A stretch of 64,000 nucleotides of DNA. Origin: Treponema sp. (GTDB lineage Bacteria; Spirochaetota; Spirochaetia; Treponematales; Breznakiellaceae). Positions 7,877 to 17,111 of the stretch are shown here, in pieces (the first letter of the stretch is position 1; every line of letters begins with the position of its first letter). The notes under the pieces are model-generated. The model searched no databases. It had not been told where the DNA came from and saw only the letters and a program-made list of their open reading frames with translations. Where the stretch lies: the NCBI GenBank assembly GCA_031254315.1, contig JAIRUQ010000071.1, positions 1-64,000 on the forward strand. Direction: 5' to 3'. Made by a program: the position numbers and the translations under genes.

Positions 7877-7939
7877 GAGGGCAAGAACAGAGAACAGAGA
7901 GATGTCTTACTTTTCTCATTTCTCTTTTGGAGAGCGGCA

Positions 7940-8773
7940 GTGAATATCGCTATCATCGGATTAGGGTTGATAGGTGGCTCATTGGCAAAAGCGTACAAAG
8001 CCGCCGGGCACACCGTTTATGCTCACGATACCGACAAAAGTATATTAGATTTCGCGTCTATGTCCGGTGCGACGGATGGGATTTTGAACGAACAGACGAT
8101 GAAGAAGTGCGAATTATTTCTGCTCGCCATTTATCCGCGCGCGGCGATTGAATATTTGAATGAGTGGGCGCAGTACATTCCGCAAAATAGCACAGTTATT
8201 GACTGTTGCGGTACAAAGAAAAATATTTGCGCTACAGGGTTTCAAGCCGCAGAGCGTTATGGTTTTACATTTGTCGGCGGACACCCGATGGCTGGCACTG
8301 AGCAGTCAGGCTTCAAGCATAGCAAGGCGACAATGTTCAAAGGAGCGTCGATGATCATCGTTCCTCCAGTGTTTGACGACATACAATTTTTAGAAAGGAT
8401 AAAACGGCTTCTTGAACCTGCCGGATTTGGCAAAGTAACAATCACTACTGCAGAAAAACATGATGCGATGATTGCGTTCACTTCGCAGATGGCGCATTTA
8501 GTTTCTAACGCTTTCATCAAAAGCCCGACCGTGCTTGAGCATAGCGGATTTTCCGCAGGGAGTTACAAAGATTTAACACGTGTTGCTTGGCTCAACGAAT
8601 ATATGTGGGCAGAGTTGTTTCTTGAAAACAAAGATCATCTTTTGCACGAACTCAATCTTTTTCTTGCCTCGCTGGGAGAATACAAGGATGCGCTGGAATC
8701 AGAAGATCCCGCCAAATTACAAGCCCTTCTATATGACGGCAAACGTTTGAAAGAAGAGGTAGATCGAAGATGA
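7940..8773 (+). CDS. tyrA: Prephenate dehydrogenase
   Basis: Oxidatively decarboxylates prephenate to 4-hydroxyphenylpyruvate for tyrosine synthesis, using NAD(P). The 277 residues start with the Rossmann motif IAIIGLGLIGGSLAKAYK; VIDCCGTK and GGHPMAGTEQSG are the family substrate-site motifs. I choose the GTG at 7940 because it lies directly before the nucleotide-binding strand and after GGAGAG. The upstream in-frame ATGs fall in a low-complexity repeat and add an unrelated 35 residues. No C-terminal ACT domain is present, so feedback control would have to act elsewhere. It is the second gene of the aromatic operon; aroB follows after 16 bases. Confidence 0.92.
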   Translation: MNIAIIGLGLIGGSLAKAYKAAGHTVYAHDTDKSILDFASMSGATDGILNEQTMKKCELFLLAIYPRAAIEYLNEWAQYIPQNSTVIDCCGTKKNICATGFQAAERYGFTFVGGHPMAGTEQSGFKHSKATMFKGASMIIVPPVFDDIQFLERIKRLLEPAGFGKVTITTAEKHDAMIAFTSQMAHLVSNAFIKSPTVLEHSGFSAGSYKDLTRVAWLNEYMWAELFLENKDHLLHELNLFLASLGEYKDALESEDPAKLQALLYDGKRLKEEVDRR

Positions 8774-8789
8774 AAAGGATAGGGCGAAG

Positions 8790-9845
8790 ATGAGAAGCGT
8801 AACGATTAACGCATCGAAAACTTATGACATTTTGATCGGCGATGGGCTTCTCTCTCAAGCCGGAGAAAAAATAGCGGCGGTTTGCAAAGGAGAGTCTGCT
8901 TTGATTGTAACCGATGACGCTGTAAATGCGTTGTACGGTTCCGCTGTCGAACAGTCGTTGCAAAAGGCAGGATATAAGACTGACAGATTTGTGTTTCAAA
9001 ACGGAGAGCAGTCAAAAAACCTTGAGACGTACACTTCGATTTTGAGCGCATTGGCAAAAACGAACATAAGCCGCTCTGATGTGCTGGTTGCGCTTGGCGG
9101 CGGCGTTACAGGCGACATGGCAGGTTTTGCCGCGGCTACATATCTGCGTGGTATACGATTTGTGCAAATTCCAACGACGTTACTCGCCATGGTTGATTCT
9201 TCCGTAGGCGGCAAAACCGCTGTTGATCTCCCAAGTGGCAAAAATCAGGTTGGTGTGTTCTATCAGCCTGATATAGTTCTGTGCGACTACAGTACGCTAA
9301 AAACTTTGCCGGAAGAATTTTTTACTGACGGATGCGCAGAAGTGATCAAGCACGGAGTTATTTTAAGCGCGGAGCTTTTTGATTTATTGAAGAAACCGAT
9401 TCTCCCGCAAATGGAAGACATTATCGCACGCAATGTTACAATAAAAAGTGATATAGTTATGCAGGATGAGAGGGAGACCGGTATCAGGCAAATATTAAAT
9501 TTTGGACACACAATTGGTCATGGTATCGAGAAACACAGTAATTACCGCATTTCCCACGGTAAAGCCGTCGCAATCGGCATGGTCGTTGCAAGCAGGGGAG
9601 CATGGCGAATGGGTCTGTGCAGTGAAGATTGCCACACAGAGATTGTTGACATGGTTAAGCAATATCGTCTCCCCGACAAGACCGACATCACACCGGAGCA
9701 GTTGATCTCTGCGGCGTTTTTTGACAAGAAGCGCAGTGGTAAAAATATTTCGCTGATTATTCCAGAAAAGATTGGCAAATGCGTAATAAAAAGTTTCAGC
9801 ATGGATGAGCTGGCGGCTTTCATCAAGATGGGGATGAGCAAATGA
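8790..9845 (+). CDS. aroB: 3-dehydroquinate synthase
   Basis: Cyclises DAHP to 3-dehydroquinate, requiring NAD and a divalent metal. The 351-residue protein has family landmarks in order: GEQSKNLET, ALGGGVTGDMAGFAAATYLRG, PTTLLAMVDSSVGGKTAVD, KNQVGVFYQP, the metal-ligand region DGCAEVIKHG and FGHTIGHGIE. The start ATG is preceded by GGGCGAAG. Position between tyrA and aroA, with short gaps, puts it in the same transcript. The length is normal for the family. Confidence 0.96.
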   Translation: MRSVTINASKTYDILIGDGLLSQAGEKIAAVCKGESALIVTDDAVNALYGSAVEQSLQKAGYKTDRFVFQNGEQSKNLETYTSILSALAKTNISRSDVLVALGGGVTGDMAGFAAATYLRGIRFVQIPTTLLAMVDSSVGGKTAVDLPSGKNQVGVFYQPDIVLCDYSTLKTLPEEFFTDGCAEVIKHGVILSAELFDLLKKPILPQMEDIIARNVTIKSDIVMQDERETGIRQILNFGHTIGHGIEKHSNYRISHGKAVAIGMVVASRGAWRMGLCSEDCHTEIVDMVKQYRLPDKTDITPEQLISAAFFDKKRSGKNISLIIPEKIGKCVIKSFSMDELAAFIKMGMSK

Positions 9846-9870
9846 GCAAAGATAGCAAGAGGATCGTATA

Positions 9871-11145
9871 ATGAATGTGCGAATACAGCCGGGACAGTTA
9901 AACGGCGTTGTGCAGGCGATCCCTTCAAAATCACAGGCACACAGAGCGCTCGTCTGCGCGGCGTTAGCTGATGCGCCAACTCAAATAAATTGCAAAGGCG
10001 AGTCCGAAGATATTTCTGCTTCAATAGATTGCCTGACCGCGCTTGGAGCGGACATTCGGCGAGATACCGGCAGGTTTTCAGTAATTCCGCTCAACAAAAA
10101 TGTGTGTGAAGGCGACGCTTCATTGCCCTGTGGAGAAAGCGGCAGTACATTTCGATTTCTTCTGCCTGTCGCAGGCGCATTGGGACGAAGCGCGTCTTTT
10201 CTATTGAAAGGGCAGTTGCCAAAACGCCCCCTTTCTCCCCTTGATGATGAATTAACCGCCCACGGGTGCGTACTGTCCCCACAAGGCTCAAATCCGTTTC
10301 GCATAACAGGACAGCTTGCGCCTGGTAAATACGCGCTGAACGCTGGAGTTTCCTCTCAATTTATCAGCGGACTGTTGTTCGCTCTCCCCTTGCTAGGCGA
10401 AGACAGTGAACTGCGCCTGCTTGGAAAAGTTGAATCATTCCCTTATATTGAATTAACTATGGCAATGTTAAAATTATTTGGCGTACATAGCGCCTTTAAT
10501 ACGGAGGGCGAAGTGTTTTCAATTCCGGGAGGACAAACATACCATTCACCCGGCGAAGTGAGCGTTGAGGGCGACTGGTCAAACGCCGCGTTCTGGCTCA
10601 GCGCAGGAGCGATTGGCGAGGAAAGCGTAACTTGCGCAGGGCTTGACTTGCAATCTCCACAGGGAGACAGGGCAATTCTTGACATCTTGGCGCAGTTCGG
10701 TAGCCGTGTTGAAACAGACGCAAACAAAGCGGCTGTTTCAGGCGGCAAACTTCACGGCATAGAAATTGACGCGCAAAACATTCCCGACCTTGTGCCAATA
10801 CTTGCAGTTGCCGCTACAGCCGCAGAAGGGACAACTGTTATTCGCAATGCGGGGCGTCTGCGAACCAAAGAAAGCGACAGACTTGCGGCTGTAACTGACG
10901 TACTGCGCGGATTGGGCGCGAATGTAAAAGAGACAGAAGACGGATTAGTTATCAATGGATGTGCGCTCACAGGAGGGAATGTTTCCTCATGGGGAGATCA
11001 CAGGATTGCGATGTCTGCCGCTATAGCGGCGACAGTATGCAGAGAGCCTGTCGTTATTCGAGATGCGGAAGCGGTCAACAAATCGTATCCCGGTTTTTTC
11101 GATGACATGCAAAAGCTGGGCGGCTCTGTTCATATAATGACTTAA
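9871..11145 (+). CDS. aroA: 3-phosphoshikimate 1-carboxyvinyltransferase (EPSP synthase)
   Basis: Transfers the enolpyruvyl group of phosphoenolpyruvate to shikimate 3-phosphate. The 424 residues show the two-domain enolpyruvyl transferase pattern: PSKSQAHRALV near the N-terminus, CGESGSTFRFLLP, the LKGQLPKRPLSPL segment, VEGDWSNAAFWL and RTKESDRL. The glycine-containing PEP loop is CGESGSTFRF rather than the GNAGTAMR of enterobacterial class I enzymes. This sequence type is seen in clostridia and spirochaetes. The gene follows aroB after 25 bases and precedes aroC by 15. Confidence 0.95.
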   Translation: MNVRIQPGQLNGVVQAIPSKSQAHRALVCAALADAPTQINCKGESEDISASIDCLTALGADIRRDTGRFSVIPLNKNVCEGDASLPCGESGSTFRFLLPVAGALGRSASFLLKGQLPKRPLSPLDDELTAHGCVLSPQGSNPFRITGQLAPGKYALNAGVSSQFISGLLFALPLLGEDSELRLLGKVESFPYIELTMAMLKLFGVHSAFNTEGEVFSIPGGQTYHSPGEVSVEGDWSNAAFWLSAGAIGEESVTCAGLDLQSPQGDRAILDILAQFGSRVETDANKAAVSGGKLHGIEIDAQNIPDLVPILAVAATAAEGTTVIRNAGRLRTKESDRLAAVTDVLRGLGANVKETEDGLVINGCALTGGNVSSWGDHRIAMSAAIAATVCREPVVIRDAEAVNKSYPGFFDDMQKLGGSVHIMT

Positions 11146-11160
11146 AAGGCGGGGAACAAA

Positions 11161-12255
11161 ATGTCATCTCAATACGGAAAAAAATTAAAAATATCGATTT
11201 TCGGGCAATCACACTCTCCCGCAATCGGCGTTAATATTGACGGATTGCCAGCCGGAATTGCGCTTAACATGGACGCATTACACGCGTTTCTTGCGAGAAG
11301 AGCGCCGGGACAAAGCGAACTTGCGACAGAGCGTAAGGAAGATGACACACCGGAAATCCTTTCGGGGCTTGTGAACGGCGTTACCTGCGGTGCGCCGCTT
11401 ACTGCAATCATCCGTAACAAAGACACACGATCTGCCGACTATCATGAGTTATGCGACATTCCACGTCCTTCTCATGCCGACTATTCTGCCCATGTTAAGT
11501 ACGGCGGAAATCAGGATGTTGCAGGCGGCGGACATTTTTCCGGCAGACTGACAGCGCCGTTATGTGTCGCAGGCGGCATTTGTCTGCAAATATTGCATAC
11601 GCTCGGAATAGAGATAGGGGCGCATATTTTGCGTATCGGCGGCGCGGAAGATTCTACATTTGATCCTGTGCGTGTGTCGGTGGCAGATTTTACCGCAATT
11701 CAAAGCAACCCACTTCCTGTTATGCGCCGTTCAGCAGGCGACGCTATGAGGACTGCCATTTTAGCCGCAAAAGAAAAAGGCGACTCTGTTGGTGGCGTCA
11801 TCGAATGTGCGGCAATTGGTCTGCCGTCTGGATTGGGCGACCCAATTTTTGACGGAATTGAAAACCGAATTGCGAGTATTGTATTTGGCATACCGGCGGT
11901 TAAAGGCATTGAGTTCGGAAACGGTTTTGCCGCCGCAGAACGCACAGGCTCACAGAACAACGACAGCTTTTATATGGAAGCGGACACCGTGAAAACACGC
12001 ACGAACAACTCAGGCGGCATTCTTGGCGGAATAACAAACGGAATGCCCGTTTTATTCCGCGCGGCATTCAAGCCAACTCCGTCCATCGCTTTGGAGCAGA
12101 AAAGCATAAGCCTCTCCCGAAGGGAAGATACCGTTTTGCAAATAAAGGGAAGGCATGATCCTTGCATAGTGCCGCGAGCCGTACCATGCGTTGAAGCCGC
12201 CGCCGCCATTGCGTTATACGACACATATTTAGATAATATTATGTTAAATAAATAA
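11161..12255 (+). CDS. aroC: Chorismate synthase
   Basis: Removes phosphate from EPSP to make chorismate, using reduced FMN. The 364-residue protein carries the conserved FGQSHSPAIGVNIDGLPAG, RAPGQSE, GGNQDVAGGGHFSGRLTAP and MRRSAGDAMRTAI segments of the family. It is of the normal (bacterial) length without a fused flavin reductase, so reduced FMN must come from another enzyme. The start follows AAGGCGGGG. It lies in the middle of the aromatic operon and feeds both tyrA and pheA, which flank it in the cluster. Confidence 0.95.
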   Translation: MSSQYGKKLKISIFGQSHSPAIGVNIDGLPAGIALNMDALHAFLARRAPGQSELATERKEDDTPEILSGLVNGVTCGAPLTAIIRNKDTRSADYHELCDIPRPSHADYSAHVKYGGNQDVAGGGHFSGRLTAPLCVAGGICLQILHTLGIEIGAHILRIGGAEDSTFDPVRVSVADFTAIQSNPLPVMRRSAGDAMRTAILAAKEKGDSVGGVIECAAIGLPSGLGDPIFDGIENRIASIVFGIPAVKGIEFGNGFAAAERTGSQNNDSFYMEADTVKTRTNNSGGILGGITNGMPVLFRAAFKPTPSIALEQKSISLSRREDTVLQIKGRHDPCIVPRAVPCVEAAAAIALYDTYLDNIMLNK

Positions 12256-12281
12256 ACTTATGTTAAACGGAGGAGATTAAA

Positions 12282-13424
12282 ATGGATTTGCAGGATTATC
12301 GGGCAAAAATTGACAAGGTGGATGATGAACTGTTGCGCCTTTTTAAGGAGCGAATGGATATCTCCAATCAAATTGCGCAGTACAAGAAGGAGCACAATCT
12401 GCCGGCTCTGGATGCCGCGCGGGAAAGGGAGAAGTTATACGAAATATGCGAAAACGCTGGAGAAATGCGCACTTATGCACACGCGCTGTATTCCATGCTG
12501 TTCGATCTCAGCTTGGCGCATCAGGGAACTTTGCTGAATGCAGAATCGAAACTCTTTAAAAACATTACTGTTGCGCTGGAAAACACACAAAAAGAATTCC
12601 CTCAACATGCGCTTGTAGCTTGTCAGGGCGTAGAAGGAGCGTATTCGCAAATCGCTTGCGACAGACTGTTCTCCGAGCCGAACATTTTTTACTTCACAAA
12701 TTTTGACGGCGTGTTTTCGGCAATTCGCAACGGTTTGTGCAAGTACGGAGTACTACCGCTTGAAAACAGCACAGCCGGTTCTGTCAATATGGTGTACGAT
12801 CTCATGATGAAGTACGAGTTCAAAATTGTGCGAAGCATACGACTCAAGATCGATCACAATTTGCTGGCAAAACCCGGTATTCAAAAATCCGACATCAAAG
12901 AAATATTTTCCCATGAACAGGCAATCAATCAGTGCGTGGATTATCTGAAAGGGTTTGATAAAAACGTGAAAATCACGACTGTTGTCAACACTGCCGAAGC
13001 CGCGAAAATGGTAGCGGAATCTGATCGAAACGATATCGCCGCTCTTGCCTCGCGCTCCTGCTGTGATTTGTACAGTCTGAAATGCCTTGAAGGCTCTGTG
13101 CAGGACAAGGGAAACAACTATACTCGCTTTATCTGCATTTCCAAAGACCTCGAAATTTATCCGGGCGCGGAAAGAACGAGCGTTATGCTGACAACTGCGC
13201 ACAAACCCGGAGCGCTCTACAAAGTGCTTGGTCGCCTCTACGCCCTTGGCATCAATATTGTGAAACTCGAAAGCCGTCCCATTCCCGATTTGGATTTTGA
13301 GTTTATGTTTTATTTCGATTTGGAAACTTCGGTGTATTCGGGACAATTCCGCCAGCTTATGTGCGAATTGGAAAATCTGTGCGAAGAATTTCACTACCTT
13401 GGAAGTTATCTAGAAATTGTATGA
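12282..13424 (+). CDS. pheA: Bifunctional chorismate mutase/prephenate dehydratase (P-protein)
   Basis: Converts chorismate to prephenate and then phenylpyruvate for phenylalanine synthesis. Three domains can be seen in 380 residues: an AroQ-type mutase helix bundle (about 1-90, YRAKIDKVDDELLRLFKERM...), the dehydratase domain (CQGVEGAYSQIA, VLPLENSTAGSV and the catalytic-region TRF in NNYTRFICIS), and a C-terminal ACT domain (about 300-380, with HKPGALYKVL and KLESRPIP), the usual phenylalanine sensor. The ATG follows GGAGGAG. Its TGA overlaps the ATG of the next gene in ATGA, so the two are translationally coupled. Confidence 0.95.
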   Translation: MDLQDYRAKIDKVDDELLRLFKERMDISNQIAQYKKEHNLPALDAAREREKLYEICENAGEMRTYAHALYSMLFDLSLAHQGTLLNAESKLFKNITVALENTQKEFPQHALVACQGVEGAYSQIACDRLFSEPNIFYFTNFDGVFSAIRNGLCKYGVLPLENSTAGSVNMVYDLMMKYEFKIVRSIRLKIDHNLLAKPGIQKSDIKEIFSHEQAINQCVDYLKGFDKNVKITTVVNTAEAAKMVAESDRNDIAALASRSCCDLYSLKCLEGSVQDKGNNYTRFICISKDLEIYPGAERTSVMLTTAHKPGALYKVLGRLYALGINIVKLESRPIPDLDFEFMFYFDLETSVYSGQFRQLMCELENLCEEFHYLGSYLEIV

Positions 13425-14644
13425 AAACATTTGGCTTACTTGGCGAGAAACTCAGTCACAGTTTTTCACCGCTAATCCATAGCCGCCTCGGTGATTATGC
13501 GTATCCGTTATATGAAATTCCGCCGGACAGCGTTGACAATTTTATGAAGGAGAAACGCTTCGATGGAATTAACATAACAATACCGTACAAACAAACGGTA
13601 GTGCCATACTGCGCAGAACTTTCAGAGTCAGCGAAGTTAATCGGCAGTGTGAACACAATCGTAAAAATGGCGGATGGTTCGCTGTTCGGTCATAACACAG
13701 ACTACCACGGATTTCAAACAATGCTTGAGTTGGGAAAAATCGATCCAAAAGGCAAAAAAGTTTTGATACTTGGCGACGGCGGTTCGGCTCGTACAGTTCG
13801 GGCAGTGTTAAACGGCATGGGTGCGAAAGAAATTGTTACAATCTCGCGCCGTGGAGAGGACAATTACGAAAACATTAACCGCCATTTTGACGCTGATATT
13901 ATCGTGAACACAACCCCCGTCGGCATGTATCCCAACAACGGCAATAGCCCTCTTCCCCTTGACGGCTTTACGAAGCTGTCAGGTGTGGCGGACTTGATCT
14001 ACAATCCGGCGCGGACAAAGCTTCTGCTTGATGCGGAGCGGCTTAATATTCCGCACATTGGAGGACTTATAATGCTGGTGGCTCAAGCGGAAGCCGCAAG
14101 CCGTCTTTTCATATCATGCCCTCCGCGTCCGGAACTGGTAACCGATATTCACAACATGATTCAAAAAAAGACACGTAACATCGCTCTTATCGGTATGCCC
14201 GGTTGCGGAAAAAGTACAATCGGCAGAACACTCGCCAAAGCGCTTGAGCGTCCCTTTGTCGATATTGATAAAAAAATTGAAGAAGCCGCAGGAAAAACCA
14301 TTCCGCAAATATTTGCGGATGACGGAGAGCCGGTGTTTCGTCAATTAGAAACGCAAATACTCGGTAATGAAGCCAAAGGCAACGGACTTGTAATCGCCGC
14401 AGGAGGCGGCATTGTAACGCGCGAAGAAAACCGCGATTTACTGCGGCGAAATAGTTTGATCGTCTATCTAAAACGCGAATTGGCTGACCTCATCACGGAT
14501 GGGCGTCCGTTGTCCCAAAGCGTTGGCATTAAAACGCTGGCGGAACAGCGCCTGCCCTTGTACGAAGCATGGAGTGATTGCACCGTAACGGTAGGAGCGA
14601 ATCCAAAAAGCACGGCGGAGCGGATTCAAGAGGCTATACAATGA
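13421..14644 (+). CDS. aroE-aroK: Fused shikimate dehydrogenase-shikimate kinase
   Basis: One 407-residue chain carries two shikimate-pathway enzymes. Residues 1 to about 248 are AroE: SHSFSPLIHS, NITIPYK with the catalytic lysine 57, HNTDYHGF with aspartate 94, and the NADP site GDGGSARTVRAVL. Residues from about 252 are shikimate kinase: Walker A GMPGCGKST (258-266), VDIDKKIEE, the GEPVFRQLE segment and AAGGGIV. The fusion joins the reduction of dehydroshikimate to the phosphorylation of shikimate. It starts in ATGA overlap with pheA; a longer upstream in-frame start would lie wholly inside pheA. It ends the aromatic operon, which contains no dehydroquinate dehydratase. Confidence 0.94.
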   Translation: MKTFGLLGEKLSHSFSPLIHSRLGDYAYPLYEIPPDSVDNFMKEKRFDGINITIPYKQTVVPYCAELSESAKLIGSVNTIVKMADGSLFGHNTDYHGFQTMLELGKIDPKGKKVLILGDGGSARTVRAVLNGMGAKEIVTISRRGEDNYENINRHFDADIIVNTTPVGMYPNNGNSPLPLDGFTKLSGVADLIYNPARTKLLLDAERLNIPHIGGLIMLVAQAEAASRLFISCPPRPELVTDIHNMIQKKTRNIALIGMPGCGKSTIGRTLAKALERPFVDIDKKIEEAAGKTIPQIFADDGEPVFRQLETQILGNEAKGNGLVIAAGGGIVTREENRDLLRRNSLIVYLKRELADLITDGRPLSQSVGIKTLAEQRLPLYEAWSDCTVTVGANPKSTAERIQEAIQ

Positions 14645-14676
14645 TGGCAAGTAAAACAAATTAGAGGTGAGATATA

Positions 14677-14853
14677 ATGAGAATCTTGTGTCATTATACA
14701 AAAAATGAAACTGCAAAAATAATATTAGAAAACATGACGCTTAGATTTGGGAAAGTTGTTGATTCAAATGATCCTGTCAAAATTAAGAGTAATATGAAAT
14801 CCGCTATTTTGGGTATTTACATACCGCGTAAAAAACTAAAACCTGTACGTTAA
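14677..14853 (+). pseudogene. Truncated DUF2971-like ORF
   Basis: A 58-codon frame begins MRILCHYTKNETAKIILENM and continues to LRFGKVVDSNDPVK. This resembles the opening of DUF2971 proteins, which start with a HYT...IL...L...NDP pattern and are normally over 200 residues. The match stops after about 36 residues, and the frame runs into the 3' end of the convergent outer-membrane gene. AGAGGTGA precedes the ATG. The likeliest reading is a 5' fragment of a lost gene, but a short real gene cannot be ruled out. Confidence 0.4.
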
Positions 14854-15759
14854 AGCCGCCGCGACCCTGTAAAATTCCAAGTGTACCGGATTTGAAGTAT
14901 CAACAGTCCTGTCGCGGTAATATAAATCTTTCCAATTTGACTGTTCAAAGTTTCTGCAGGTTATGAACTGCGTGATTAACGTAATGCCAAATTGTTCTGT
15001 GATTGTAAAACTGAGAATAGCGGAGAAACACCAGCGGATTAAATCATCCCCCCAGAGTTCGCGGTTTGGAGTATCGTATAAGCGCAGTTCCATTTCTGCG
15101 AGAAGACCGACAAGACTGAGAAAAATCGGCATTTGGTATCCAATTAAAAAATTGCCGTAATAGTTAAAACCATTACAATTTTCGCCGCTGTCATTTTCGT
15201 AATACCATGCCTCGTGCTCCTTTGCCCGTGAGTAGCCCTTGTAGTTAATTTCATGATAACTTCGGGCGACTATGTGATTCCAGTCTCCCGGATAAATCGC
15301 GGCTAAATCAAACTGAATCGTTCCCCCAACTTGGGCTTTCCAGAGAATACCATCAAAAGCGCTACCGTTGTTTTCCCAACCGCCGGAGGCAGGCTGATTA
15401 ATTCCAATCCCGTAAACTTCACTGCCAAAAAGCTCAATATTCCAGCCCGTTCCGATTCTGCCTCCGGCTGAAAACTCAAAAAACGCTACCGGCGTCCAGA
15501 CAGTTTCAAAAAGAGCGTTAAGCGAAATAGGAGAGATTTCTCCTGTTAGGGCAAGGCGGATGTTATTACCGGAAGTAAGAGGGTTATCGCCCTGCAAAAA
15601 CGGAAAGATAAAACTTTGTGTAAAACTGAGTTTCATTTCCGGTAAAGATGAAATCTGCAGAAGCAGATCGCTTGTTGATGTGTAAGTTTCATCTGTTTCC
15701 TGCGCGGTGAGTATATGTGCAAATAAAACAAAAACGAGTAAAAATACAATTTTTTTCAT
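14836..15759 (-). CDS. Predicted outer-membrane protein with signal peptide
   Basis: A 307-residue protein starting with a clear signal peptide (MKKIVFLLVFVLFAHILTAQ, probable cleavage after TAQ). Many alternating hydrophobic stretches with aromatic residues follow, and the chain ends in ALTYRF; a terminal phenylalanine is typical of beta-barrel proteins recognised by BAM. No enzyme motif is visible. Its stop overlaps the end of the DUF2971-like fragment on the other strand. It lies 9 bases downstream of the CPBP protease gene on the same strand and may be co-transcribed with it. Function unknown. Confidence 0.7.
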   Translation of the reverse strand: MKKIVFLLVFVLFAHILTAQETDETYTSTSDLLLQISSLPEMKLSFTQSFIFPFLQGDNPLTSGNNIRLALTGEISPISLNALFETVWTPVAFFEFSAGGRIGTGWNIELFGSEVYGIGINQPASGGWENNGSAFDGILWKAQVGGTIQFDLAAIYPGDWNHIVARSYHEINYKGYSRAKEHEAWYYENDSGENCNGFNYYGNFLIGYQMPIFLSLVGLLAEMELRLYDTPNRELWGDDLIRWCFSAILSFTITEQFGITLITQFITCRNFEQSNWKDLYYRDRTVDTSNPVHLEFYRVAAALTYRF

Positions 15760-15768
15760 AATATGCCC

Positions 15769-16683
15769 TTATAAATAGTTGTTAATTTTATTCAACATAA
15801 TTTTTTCTTTGCTTATATAATAATCATAAATAAATATTCCGGCATTAAAAATCAACAGAGTTATAAAGCCGGGTAGTCCTGTCGTTCCTGAGTTTAAATC
15901 ATTTCCGCCGCTAATAAGCAATATTGCAATACCGGCTATTGCGTTATGTGTTCCATGCGCTATTGCCGCAGAAATTACAGATTTTGATTTTATCGTTATG
16001 TATTGAATTATCGGGGTAAGTAAAATGCAGTAGACAGTCATCATTAAAATGCCTATTTGCGGATGCTGAGGGTAGTTGTGCCCCATCAATATTAACGGTG
16101 CGTGCCAGATTCCCCAAACAGAGCCAATGATCAATGCCGCTTTAAAGAAGTGCATTTCTTTGAATTCTTTTAGTAAAAATCCTCTCCAGCCAATTTCTTC
16201 TCCAAAGCCGGCTATCGCGTTTATTGTTATACCTGCGATTAATGCCTGCACTAACGTTAGCAAAATAAAGACGGAGGTTGGAATAGAGCCAATTTGAGCT
16301 TTGACACCTTCAATAGTTTCGGGCGGCATCATATCTTCAATTCTGCTAAAATATCCGGTCATTTCCGGGCTGTAGGTTATTTCTGGAAATAAAATACTTA
16401 CGCCTAACGTACAAAAAGTGAATAGCGGAAATATTAACCATGCTACTAAAAACCATCTGTTTATTTTAAAAGAAATTGATAAGTCAGAAAATATACGTTC
16501 TTTATGTATAGTTTTCACTATAATTACAGAAATAAAAGGGAAAAACATATATACCATCGCCATTAAAGTAAATACAACTTGATTGTTATTATCTGTGCGA
16601 ATTAAATAAAATATCGCCGCCATCGAATAACTTAAAACAAAAGTGAAAATTAAAAATAAACACGCTTTATTAATTTTTCTCAT
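15769..16683 (-). CDS. CPBP-family intramembrane metalloprotease
   Basis: A 304-residue polytopic membrane protein. The CPBP (CAAX protease/bacteriocin-processing) motifs are present: GFGEEIGWRGFLLKEF supplies the EExxxR signature, GSVWGIWHAPLIL the second (H) motif, and AIAHGTHNAI the third. About eight hydrophobic segments can be counted. Members cleave within membranes or process peptides, and some give immunity to bacteriocins; the substrate here is unknown. The start follows AAGGAG on the minus strand, 14 bases after the yjbQ stop, so yjbQ, this gene and the outer-membrane gene may form one transcript. Confidence 0.88.
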   Translation of the reverse strand: MRKINKACLFLIFTFVLSYSMAAIFYLIRTDNNNQVVFTLMAMVYMFFPFISVIIVKTIHKERIFSDLSISFKINRWFLVAWLIFPLFTFCTLGVSILFPEITYSPEMTGYFSRIEDMMPPETIEGVKAQIGSIPTSVFILLTLVQALIAGITINAIAGFGEEIGWRGFLLKEFKEMHFFKAALIIGSVWGIWHAPLILMGHNYPQHPQIGILMMTVYCILLTPIIQYITIKSKSVISAAIAHGTHNAIAGIAILLISGGNDLNSGTTGLPGFITLLIFNAGIFIYDYYISKEKIMLNKINNYL

Positions 16684-16697
16684 AAAATTCTCCTTAT

Positions 16698-17102
16698 TTA
16701 TTCTCCCATCACCCGAACATTCACCTTTCGTGTACGCGGTCCGTCGTACTCATTAAACCATATTCCCTGCCATGTTCCCAAAAGCAGTCTTCCGCCTGTA
16801 ACAATCAAAGTAAGAGAAGCTCCCACGACGCTTGACTTGGTGTGTGCCGCAGAATTTCCTTCGCCATGACGAAACTCTCTGCGGTCTGGGGAAATAATGT
16901 TTAAGGCGAGATTTACGTCATGCGGAACGTCGGGGTCTGCGTTCTCATTGATTGTTACCGCCGCTGTCGTGTGCGGAGTAAAGACGACGCAGATTCCTTC
17001 GCGCACACCGGAAGAAGCGACTCTTTTTTGCACTTCGCTAGTAATGTTGATCCAGTCAGTTTGTCCGCCTGTGCGAACGTTAAATTCAGAAAGTGTTGTC
17101 AT
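16698..17102 (-). CDS. yjbQ: YjbQ/UPF0047 family protein
   Basis: A 134-residue cytoplasmic protein. It matches the YjbQ family through VFTPHTTAAVTINENADPDV, FRHGEGNSAAHTKSS and LGTWQGIWFNEYDGPRTRKV, which contain its conserved histidine and asparagine cluster. A secondary thiamine-phosphate synthase activity has been described for the E. coli member; the physiological role is uncertain. It is full length and preceded by a GAGG-like site. It is followed closely by the CPBP protease and preceded by the alkyltransferase-like gene. Confidence 0.92.
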   Translation of the reverse strand: MTTLSEFNVRTGGQTDWINITSEVQKRVASSGVREGICVVFTPHTTAAVTINENADPDVPHDVNLALNIISPDRREFRHGEGNSAAHTKSSVVGASLTLIVTGGRLLLGTWQGIWFNEYDGPRTRKVNVRVMGE

Positions 17103-17111
17103 AATATTTCC

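Noticed and set aside
7835-7939. Longer N-terminus for tyrA from the ATG at 7835
   Set aside because: The added 35 residues come from a low-complexity repeat overlapping the aroF stop; the GTG at 7940 has a ribosome site and begins at the Rossmann fold.
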